Source of the DNA: an uncultured Ruminiclostridium sp.
GTDB taxonomy: Bacteria; Bacillota; Clostridia; Oscillospirales; Ruminococcaceae
NCBI GenBank assembly: GCA_934462775.1
Contig: CAKSIR010000072.1
Coordinates: 1 to 11,368, forward strand
Reading direction: 5' to 3'
Length of the DNA: 11,368 bases
Made by a program: the position numbers and the translations under genes. This document shows positions 1 to 5,518 of this stretch, one piece after another. A model generated the notes under the pieces. The model was not told where the DNA came from. It saw nothing but the letters and a program-made list of their open reading frames with translations, and searched no databases. The stretch's first letter is position 1, and each line of letters opens with the position of its first letter.

Positions 1-14
1 GCCCTAAGTACCCA

Positions 15-34
15 CCACTTTTTGAAAAAAGTGG
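15..34. repeat. Short perfect inverted repeat at window edge
   Basis: CCACTTTTT (15-23) is followed two bases later by its exact reverse complement AAAAAGTGG (26-34). It lies just upstream of a stronger terminator and may be part of the 3' region of a gene outside the window. The arms are A/T-rich, so a chance origin is possible and no function is assigned. Confidence 0.3.
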
Positions 35-70
35 ACAAAAACTTTAAATCTGACTTTTTCGACAGGCTGC

Positions 71-103
71 AATCTCCACAGTCTTTGGCTGTGGAGATTT
101 TTT
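71..103 (+). terminator. Rho-independent terminator of an upstream, off-window gene
   Basis: Perfect 11-bp stem AATCTCCACAG (71-81) / CTGTGGAGATT (89-99) with a 7-nt loop, running into a T tract (98-103). The T tract is only on the + strand side, so it ends a + strand transcript entering from before position 1. The promoter of the next gene lies downstream of it, so it is not part of that gene's leader. Confidence 0.85.
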
Positions 104-146
104 CTTGCTGTTTTGTGTTATATTGCACAAAATTTTGTTTTATTTA

Positions 147-175
147 TTGCATTATTTGTTATTTTGTGATATACT
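147..175 (+). promoter_or_regulatory. Predicted sigma-A promoter of the phosphoribosyltransferase/metallopeptidase pair
   Basis: -35 TTGCAT (147-152), 17-bp spacer, -10 TATACT (170-175) preceded by TGA, an extended -10 (TGn). Expected transcription start is near 182, giving a leader of about 58 nt before the ATG at 240. The -35 is weak but the extended -10 compensates. Confidence 0.6.
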
Positions 176-183
176 ATCCTCAG

Positions 184-214
184 ACAACCGAAACTGATAG
201 ATTCAGTCAGTTGT
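184..214 (+). other. Imperfect stem-loop at predicted 5' end of mRNA
   Basis: ACAAC (184-188) can pair with GTTGT (210-214), and ACTGA (193-197) with TCAGT (203-207), around a small internal loop and a 5-nt apical loop. It would sit at the very 5' end of the predicted transcript, where such hairpins often protect mRNA from decay. There is no T tract, so it is not a terminator. No riboswitch class is recognised. Confidence 0.35.
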
Positions 215-239
215 TACTTTATTTACGGAGGGTTTACCT

Positions 240-878
240 ATGGAAAAACGTATGCAGGAGCTTCGCTCAAAAAACAACAAGCACATTAAAATCGGCATTA
301 TCCCGGGTCACTTTGCAACAAACCACTCTCATGTAAACTATTACGTTGACTTAAACGGAATCAAGCGCAGCTTCAAAATGGCGAGAGATACCGCCAAGGA
401 GCTTGCAGCCGAATACATAAACACGCCTATCGACACAATAATCTGCCTTGAGGGTACACAGATGCTGGGAGCATTTTTGGCTGAGCAGCTGTCGGACGGC
501 AACGCGCACTCACTAAACAGCGGAAACGACATATATGTACTAACCCCTGAGCTTAACTCCAACAATCAGATGATTTTCAGAGATGACAGCCAGGGAAAAA
601 TCTGGAACAAGAACATTCTTCTGCTCATTTCATCGGCGTCAACAGGCTGGACCATCAACCGCTGCGTTGAGTGTCTGAAATACTATAACGGCAGCTTAGT
701 GGGAGTTGCAGCCCTGTTCAGCGCTATCAAAGAGTCAGACGGAATCCCTGTTAAGTCAATTTTCACAACAGAGGACATTACCGATTACAACACGCACTTA
801 CCGGGCGAATGCCCGATGTGCAGAGAAAAGCAGAAGGTTGACGCAATTATCAACGCTTATGGCTATTCTAAACTCTGA
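240..878 (+). CDS. Orotate phosphoribosyltransferase-like protein (PRTase family)
   Basis: A 212-aa cytoplasmic protein of the type I phosphoribosyltransferase fold, of a Clostridia family usually annotated as orotate phosphoribosyltransferase-like. Seen: an N-terminal block with IPGHFATNHSH (about 21-31), a central strand DTIICLEGTQMLGAFLAEQL (65-84), the PRPP-loop position NILLLISSASTGWTI (125-139), and a C-terminal CPMC (191-194) followed by DAIINAYGYSKL. The PRPP loop is unusual: the acidic pair common in this fold (as in VVEDVVTTGGT) is replaced by Ser-Ser. From memory of related clostridial sequences (SATTGKT), a Ser/Ala there is a family trait, so the true substrate may not be orotate. 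The ATG at 240 is supported by GGAGGG (227-232) 7 nt upstream. The 3' end overlaps the next gene by 20 bp, implying cotranscription. The fold call is good; the exact reaction is uncertain. Confidence 0.8.
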   Translation: MEKRMQELRSKNNKHIKIGIIPGHFATNHSHVNYYVDLNGIKRSFKMARDTAKELAAEYINTPIDTIICLEGTQMLGAFLAEQLSDGNAHSLNSGNDIYVLTPELNSNNQMIFRDDSQGKIWNKNILLLISSASTGWTINRCVECLKYYNGSLVGVAALFSAIKESDGIPVKSIFTTEDITDYNTHLPGECPMCREKQKVDAIINAYGYSKL

Positions 879-1593
879 TTACGGCTGTATTGTCTACACC
901 CTTACCCGCCGCAGAGGCATGAAAAATATCCGAATAAAAATAAAGGAAAACGGAAGTGTTTGCGTATCTGCAAGCACTTCCGTTAGTTTGGATAAAATTG
1001 AACGCTTTATTCGCGATAAGGCAGAGTGGATAATCAAAACAGGCGGCGCAATGGCTGCCCAAAACGAGCAGAAGATGCTGCTTGAACCTCGCGAAAACTG
1101 CACGCTCAGCCTGTGGGGCAAAAAGCTCACTCTGCACTCAATTCCGTCCTTTACCGAGGAGTGCAGAGCAGAAAACGATTGCTTAAACATCTACACTCTC
1201 AACGCGGAAAACGTAAATTACGCGCACTTCATAGCCGAGTACGCCGTGAACGAAAGCCGCGGCTACCTTAAAGCGATAGTCGACCGATACATTGGGAAAA
1301 GCGGTTACAGCGGCGTTCGGTACGCCCTTGTGCTAAAGCATCTCAAAAGCAAATGGGGTCACTGCAATTACGCAAAACACGAGATAATGCTCAATCTGGC
1401 TCTATGCGGTTTGCCTGAGGCTCTGATAGAGTATGTAGCCGCGCATGAGGTAGCGCATCTCTTTGTGCATAACCATTCGCCGCAGTTTTACGCTTTCGGC
1501 GAAACGCTGCTGCCGGGCTTCAAAAAGCTGGACAGGCAGCTCAATAAATACAAAACCGACTTCTGGTTCAATGTCCTTTCGTCGGAGGAATAA
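859..1593 (+). CDS. YgjP-like (DUF45) zinc metallopeptidase-type protein
   Basis: A 244-aa protein of the YgjP/DUF45 family, related to SprT/WLM-type gluzincin proteases; cellular substrates are not established. Seen: N-terminal strands typical of the family (IVYTLTRRRGMKNIRIKIKE, 11-30), the conserved block LKSKWGHCN (162-170), the zinc motif HEVAH (196-200, catalytic Glu197), and HNHSPQFY (204-211) giving the third zinc ligand, probably His206. All key residues are present, so it should be active. I chose the ATG at 859, which overlaps the upstream gene by 20 bp, because it keeps the N-terminal strand that the family needs. The ATG at 919 would cut into the domain, and extending to 706 adds sequence that is only the upstream gene read in another frame. 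There is no strong SD, so coupling to the upstream gene is likely. The last 26 bp overlap, antisense, the end of the Cas3-like gene. Confidence 0.85.
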   Translation: MAILNSDYGCIVYTLTRRRGMKNIRIKIKENGSVCVSASTSVSLDKIERFIRDKAEWIIKTGGAMAAQNEQKMLLEPRENCTLSLWGKKLTLHSIPSFTEECRAENDCLNIYTLNAENVNYAHFIAEYAVNESRGYLKAIVDRYIGKSGYSGVRYALVLKHLKSKWGHCNYAKHEIMLNLALCGLPEALIEYVAAHEVAHLFVHNHSPQFYAFGETLLPGFKKLDRQLNKYKTDFWFNVLSSEE

Positions 1594-3424
1594 GCCCTGT
1601 TTTATGGCTGTATAGACTTAAATCGGTCAGTATGCCGCTTTTTTCGGACAAAGGCATGACGCTTCCGCTGCGTACAAGTCTGCTGAAATAATCCAACGGA
1701 ATATTAACTGCATATTTTTGCAGTTCGCCGTCAGATTTTGCAGCGCCCAAATCCGCTTCATCAAACTTAACAACAACTGCGGCGGCTTCTCCTGACGCTC
1801 TTTCGCTTATGGTTCTGAACGGGAAGTTGAAGCTGTCCGCAGCGCTTTCGGCTGAAAATCCGCATTCGCTCAACCGCCGTGATATTTCATAAGCGTCAAG
1901 CGCCTGTTTGTCGGCATACCGCTTATCAAGCCTTGCCTTTATTGCCTCGTCGCTAAAATCAGCGATGTTTCCGCTGCACAGCGTGATAATCCCCCCGTCC
2001 GCGCAGGCGCTTTCAGCCTCCAAAAACAAATCAGCGTCGTTGTCAAGACAAATCACATTCATAAACTCGCAGAACGCCCTCCGCGCAAAAATCACCTTTT
2101 TGCTGTGGGGGGAGCTTTTTATTTGCTCAAAAACCTTTTGCCTGTGGGCGGGACACATAAATTCCGAAAGGAAATATGCGTTTTCGCAGCCCTGATACAA
2201 ACCCAGCGCTGCCGATATATCGTCATACAAAACAAGCACGCTTTTATCAGCACTCTCAACAGCCGCCTCAAAGCAATCGCTTTTAAGGCAATACTTCTTC
2301 TTCGGCAAAGCAGGCAGCTTTTTATTTTCCACCTGCTCAATTTCAGGGAAAACCTTCTGCCAAGCTTTCTGCGCCGTGTTGGCAAGGATAACGCTGCTGC
2401 CGTAATTGCGGACAAGCTCCGTTATTATGCTTATATACGGAATAAGCTTGCCGCTGTCATGCTGCCACAAATCCTCGAAAACAATTACGCTGCGGGATAG
2501 ATTGTGCAGCTTTTTGCAGCAACTTTTTGCAGCAGACAGGCATGACGTAAAGAAATGCTCGTGAGTTGTCACAATCACAGGCTGCGAAAAATCATGACAA
2601 AAATCAGTATCCGCGTCAATATGGGCGGTGAAATACTCCGCGCCGCCCGTTATTTCCGTCAGCGCCGCAGCCGTTTTTTCAGGGTATCCGCGCTCGGAAA
2701 CCACATATATTATCCGCTCGCAGTCATTTTGAGCGGCATTGGAAACTGCCATTGCAAACGGAATAAGACATTCATTTTTCGGAATTAGAACCGACAGTAT
2801 ACCGCTGTCGCAGCTGCCGCCTTTAATTGCAGCAAGAACCTGTTCCCTATACGGATACTCGGCTGTCAAGGCTTCAATCCTGTTAAGCAGTACGCCGTAA
2901 TCGGGACGGCGGCAGCTAAGACTTCCCGCCGATTCAGCCTCAATCAGACAAGAAAACATCATTCTCACAAAAAACGAGTAGGAAAATCCACCGCCGCCAA
3001 TCGGCAGCACCACAGGCATAATCGGCAGCTTTATTTTCTCCTCGATTTCATCCGGCAAAACGCAGTTCCCATTTGATTTTCCAAGGTATGCGCTGAGAGT
3101 ACCGTCATCAAAGCGCTGATTGCCGCCGTAATCCATCAGCCCGTTTTCAAGCCCCGCAATACAGTAGGACATAAGCTTTCCGCCATGCCCCATTCTGCTG
3201 CTTATAACGGCTCCCTCCGCATATATTGGGTACTCGTATCCCTCGCTTAGGCTATTCGCATACTCTTCGGTAAACCTCCCTGCTTCGTGAACAATTCCGC
3301 AGAAATAACCGTACTTCCCGTTATCGAATTTATCTGCGTAAAACGCTGCACGCTCCGCAGTTTCAAGCAAATGCATTGTCAGCCTGTCGGCGTTAATTAT
3401 TTCGTTGTCAATAAGTACGTCCAC
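1568..3424 (-). CDS. Orphan Cas3-like protein with degenerate HD-nuclease and helicase motifs
   Basis: A 618-aa protein that reads as a complete, colinear Cas3 (HD domain, SF2 helicase, C-terminal domain) with its active sites lost. Residues are counted from the GTG. HD region: MHLLETAERAAF (17-28) resembles Cas3 HLxxTAxxA, but the HD signature is HE in GIVHEAGRF (43-51), and the later AGHHGGLxD is AGLENGLMD (90-98). FFVRMMFSCLIEAE (151-164) is a Cas3 landmark. Helicase: the Walker A position (usually PTGGGKT) is IPKNECLI (214-221). VIVTTHEHFF (283-292) and KLHNLSRSVIVF (305-316) are Cas3-like, but the DEAQ box is EDLW (317-320) and CTATQP is LANTAQ (347-352). MCPAHRQKVFEQI (423-435) survives, whereas motifs V/VI are unrecognisable. 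NFPFRTISE (533-541) and LQKYAVNIPLDYF (568-580) match the Cas3 C-terminus. No frameshift or stop is seen. The start is GTG 3424, with GGGGG 7 nt upstream; TTG 3430 would have almost no spacer. Homology is judged by eye; function is unknown. Confidence 0.72.
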   Translation of the reverse strand: MDVLIDNEIINADRLTMHLLETAERAAFYADKFDNGKYGYFCGIVHEAGRFTEEYANSLSEGYEYPIYAEGAVISSRMGHGGKLMSYCIAGLENGLMDYGGNQRFDDGTLSAYLGKSNGNCVLPDEIEEKIKLPIMPVVLPIGGGGFSYSFFVRMMFSCLIEAESAGSLSCRRPDYGVLLNRIEALTAEYPYREQVLAAIKGGSCDSGILSVLIPKNECLIPFAMAVSNAAQNDCERIIYVVSERGYPEKTAAALTEITGGAEYFTAHIDADTDFCHDFSQPVIVTTHEHFFTSCLSAAKSCCKKLHNLSRSVIVFEDLWQHDSGKLIPYISIITELVRNYGSSVILANTAQKAWQKVFPEIEQVENKKLPALPKKKYCLKSDCFEAAVESADKSVLVLYDDISAALGLYQGCENAYFLSEFMCPAHRQKVFEQIKSSPHSKKVIFARRAFCEFMNVICLDNDADLFLEAESACADGGIITLCSGNIADFSDEAIKARLDKRYADKQALDAYEISRRLSECGFSAESAADSFNFPFRTISERASGEAAAVVVKFDEADLGAAKSDGELQKYAVNIPLDYFSRLVRSGSVMPLSEKSGILTDLSLYSHKTGLIPPTKGH

Positions 3425-3451
3425 CGTCAAACCCCCAAAGCATTTTGCTAA

Positions 3452-3480
3452 AGTATAGCATTTGAGCGAGGTTGTTTCAA
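3452..3480 (-). promoter_or_regulatory. Predicted proximal promoter (P1) of the Cas3-like gene
   Basis: On the minus strand: -35 TTGAAA (3480-3475), exact 17-bp spacer, -10 TATACT (3457-3452) preceded by TGC, an extended -10. The start of transcription would be near 3445, giving a leader of only about 20 nt that holds the GGGGG ribosome site. It is a good match to a vegetative sigma-A promoter, so the gene is probably expressed and not a silent relic. Confidence 0.7.
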
Positions 3481-3489
3481 CGTGAATAT

Positions 3490-3506
3490 TGTCAGATTTT
3501 GTCGAA
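3490..3506. promoter_or_regulatory. Candidate tandem Spo0A boxes, proximal pair
   Basis: TGTCAGA (3490-3496, degenerate) and TGTCGAA (3500-3506, exact to the 0A-box consensus TGNCGAA) are in the same orientation and 10 bp apart. That is the head-to-tail, one-helical-turn arrangement known for Spo0A operators such as abrB. The pair ends 10 bp upstream of the P1 -35 element. Confidence 0.45.
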
Positions 3507-3515
3507 TTTTAAAAT

Positions 3516-3544
3516 ATTATAAATAAAGGCATTTATTTTGTCGA
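3516..3544 (-). promoter_or_regulatory. Candidate distal promoter (P2) of the Cas3-like gene
   Basis: On the minus strand: -35 TCGACA (3544-3539; one mismatch to TTGACA), 17-bp spacer, -10 TATAAT (3521-3516). The -35 coincides with a TGTCGAA heptamer, so a protein bound there would act directly on this promoter. The surroundings are very A/T-rich, which raises the chance of a fortuitous match. Confidence 0.4.
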
Positions 3545-3555
3545 ATATTGTCGAA
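3539..3555. promoter_or_regulatory. Candidate tandem Spo0A boxes, distal pair
   Basis: Two exact TGTCGAA heptamers (3539-3545 and 3549-3555), same orientation, 10 bp apart. The first overlaps the -35 of candidate promoter P2. With the proximal pair this gives four sites in 66 bp, three of them exact. They sit between the terminator of the phosphate-transporter gene and the start of the Cas3-like gene. Confidence 0.5.
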
Positions 3556-3583
3556 AGTCGGCATTAAAGTAGTCACAAAAACG

Positions 3584-3610
3584 AAAAAAGCCGACGTTGA
3601 TGTCGGCTTT
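3584..3610 (-). terminator. Rho-independent terminator of the Na+/phosphate symporter gene
   Basis: Perfect stem AAAGCCGAC (3587-3595) / GTCGGCTTT (3602-3610) with a 6-nt loop. Read on the minus strand it ends in a run of six T's (the A run 3584-3589). It begins 18 bp after the stop of the symporter gene and insulates the Cas3-like promoter from readthrough. Confidence 0.9.
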
Positions 3611-3627
3611 AACTTCAGCTTATTAAA

Positions 3628-5439
3628 TTACAGTCTGTACTTTCTGGAGAATACCTCTGCCGCTTCCGCAAAATCCTCGCTGTCGCTGATGTGGAGCTGC
3701 TCGAGATATGTATGATACTTCATCTCAATCTGCGGATTATTTTCAGCGACAATGTATGCGGCTACATTTGCGCAATGGTCGCCGATTCGCTCAAGGTTCG
3801 TAAGAGAGTCAACCAGTGCAATTCCCGCGTCAACTCCGCACTGACCCGACTTGAAGCGCTGAATATGACGAGCCTTGATTGTTTCCTCAAGAACGTCAAT
3901 CACCTCTTCAAGCGACTCAATGCGCTTAGAAACGTTGTTGTCCTTATAGGTCACAGCCGTAATCGCCATCTCAATGCTTTCATCAACGGCGCTGTAAAGC
4001 GTTGTAATTTCGTGCATCGCCGCCTCCGAGAACTTGACGCCCTTATCGTTAAGCGCGTCCGCGCACTCCATAAGGTTGAATGCGTAATCGCCTATTCGCT
4101 CAAACTCGGCAGTCAAATGCAGCAGGAATGTCTGCGTGCGGTTTTCTGCGGCTGTAAGCGAGTAGTTGGACATCTGGACAAGATAGTTGTTGATTCGGTC
4201 GTCCAGCAAATCAATAGTGTTTTCGTACTCTTTTATGCGGTCAATCGCCTTTGCGTCATACTTGGTGAAAAGCTTCTGGGTTTCGCGGAAATTATACTGA
4301 GCATACTTTGCCATTGTCAGCAAGGTTTTTTCAGCCTGCGAAAGCGCAATTGCAGGAGTTGAAAGGAAACGCTCGTCAAGGAGGTTTTCGGTATCAAGTT
4401 CATCGCTCTTGTCGTCCTTCTTGTCGCGGATAGTGATAAGAGCCAGCTTTTCAAGCACCCATGCAAACGGAATAAACAGAATCGTGACTGATATGTTGAA
4501 TATTGCGTGGAAGTTGGCGATTATTCCCTTGTCTACGGTGCTGTTCCAGAAAGTCATTATGTCGCCGCCAATTCCGTCCGTTACGCCTGAGCCGGAAAGA
4601 ATTCCTACAATTGTATACACTATGGCAAGGTACAGCACGGTACCTATGACGTTGAAGTACAGGTGAATCATTGCGGCGCGCTTCGCGTTCTTGTTTGCGC
4701 CCACGCTGGCAATGAGAGTTGTGATACAGGCGCCGATATTTTGACCCATGATAATCGGGAAAGCGGAAGAAAAGGTAATAACGCCTGTGGTGGAAAGCGC
4801 CTGCAAAATGCCGACGGATACAGATGAGGACTGTAACAACGCAGTCAGTACAGCGCCTGCAATTACGCCGAGGAACGGGTTTTCAAGGCTTGCAAATATC
4901 TGCGAAACCTCCGGCATTTCAGCCAGCGGCTTAATCGAGCTTTCCATGGTCAGCATACCTGTGAAAAGAATGCTGAAGCCCATCAGGATTTCGCCGATTG
5001 TCTTGCGCTTGCTCTTCTTTGCAGTAAAGAAAATCAGCAGTCCCGCAATAGCTGCAACCGCCGAAAGGCACGACGGCTTCAGCAGCTGCAATACAATGCT
5101 TGCGTCAGCGTTGCCCTCAAGATCAGTCAGCCGCAGAATCTGAGCGGTAATGGTAGTGCCGATATTGGCGCCCATGATAATTCCGATTGCGCCGCGAAGC
5201 TTGAGCAATCCCGCATTGACAAGTCCGATTACGATAACGGTTGTTGCGCCCGACGACTGAATTGCAGCCGTAACGACAGCACCGAAAAGCACCCCGAGAA
5301 AAATGTTGCTGGTCAGCTTTTTAAGTACAGCCTCGAGCAGTCCGCCCGAAACCTTTTCAAGACCTGTTCCAAGCATTGACATTCCGTACAGGAACAGGGC
5401 AAGCCCTCCCAATGCCGAGATTATGTTTATAATATTCAT
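3628..5439 (-). CDS. Na+/phosphate symporter with C-terminal PhoU domain
   Basis: A 603-aa inner-membrane protein of the NptA/PNaS (Na/Pi cotransporter II) family, expected to import phosphate with sodium. It has two inverted transport repeats, each with the family's QSS motif: AAIQSSGATT (about 58-67) and TALLQSSSVS (about 199-208). The paired glycine motifs GANIGTTIT (about 90-98) and GQNIGACIT (about 232-240) are also present. Roughly residues 365-590 form a cytoplasmic PhoU-like helical domain with two metal-binding signatures, FERIGDYAFN (about 448-457) and LERIGDHCAN (about 550-559). Length is normal for the PhoU-fused form. The ATG at 5439 is preceded by a GGAG ribosome site. The gene has its own promoter and terminator, so it is probably monocistronic. 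The PhoU tail may sense or gate phosphate uptake, but partners cannot be seen here. Confidence 0.95.
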   Translation of the reverse strand: MNIINIISALGGLALFLYGMSMLGTGLEKVSGGLLEAVLKKLTSNIFLGVLFGAVVTAAIQSSGATTVIVIGLVNAGLLKLRGAIGIIMGANIGTTITAQILRLTDLEGNADASIVLQLLKPSCLSAVAAIAGLLIFFTAKKSKRKTIGEILMGFSILFTGMLTMESSIKPLAEMPEVSQIFASLENPFLGVIAGAVLTALLQSSSVSVGILQALSTTGVITFSSAFPIIMGQNIGACITTLIASVGANKNAKRAAMIHLYFNVIGTVLYLAIVYTIVGILSGSGVTDGIGGDIMTFWNSTVDKGIIANFHAIFNISVTILFIPFAWVLEKLALITIRDKKDDKSDELDTENLLDERFLSTPAIALSQAEKTLLTMAKYAQYNFRETQKLFTKYDAKAIDRIKEYENTIDLLDDRINNYLVQMSNYSLTAAENRTQTFLLHLTAEFERIGDYAFNLMECADALNDKGVKFSEAAMHEITTLYSAVDESIEMAITAVTYKDNNVSKRIESLEEVIDVLEETIKARHIQRFKSGQCGVDAGIALVDSLTNLERIGDHCANVAAYIVAENNPQIEMKYHTYLEQLHISDSEDFAEAAEVFSRKYRL

Positions 5440-5480
5440 GTGTACTCCGTTTTACATTGATTTTACACTATTTTTACTTT

Positions 5481-5509
5481 ATTATAACATTTATCGACAG
5501 CAAAAACAA
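5481..5509 (-). promoter_or_regulatory. Predicted promoter of the Na+/phosphate symporter gene
   Basis: On the minus strand: -35 TTGTTT (5509-5504), 17-bp spacer, perfect -10 TATAAT (5486-5481) preceded by TGT (extended -10). The start would be near 5474, with a leader of about 35 nt. The spacer contains TGTCGAT (5499-5493), one mismatch from a Spo0A box; as a single copy it is weak evidence. No Pho box is recognised. Confidence 0.7.
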
Positions 5510-5518
5510 GGTTAATTG

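Noticed and set aside
58..64. TTCGACA (reverse Spo0A box) near the left edge
   Set aside because: It is a single exact site without a 10-bp partner, and it lies upstream of a terminator rather than next to a promoter.
22..336. Open frame on the + strand from a TTG at 22
   Set aside because: It runs through a clear terminator and a promoter and then overlaps the real PRTase gene in another frame. It has no ribosome site and the peptide is low-complexity.
706..858. N-terminal extension of the metallopeptidase to 706
   Set aside because: These bases encode the conserved C-terminal half of the PRTase in another frame. The YgjP domain begins just after 859.
3425..3627. Riboswitch or structured leader before the Cas3-like gene
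   Set aside because: With P1 the leader is only about 20 nt. The one strong hairpin (3587-3610) is the terminator of the neighbouring gene.
3691..4362. 223-codon frame on the + strand
   Set aside because: It is antisense to the PhoU part of the symporter gene, whose conserved signatures are clear. No ribosome site and no recognisable domain.
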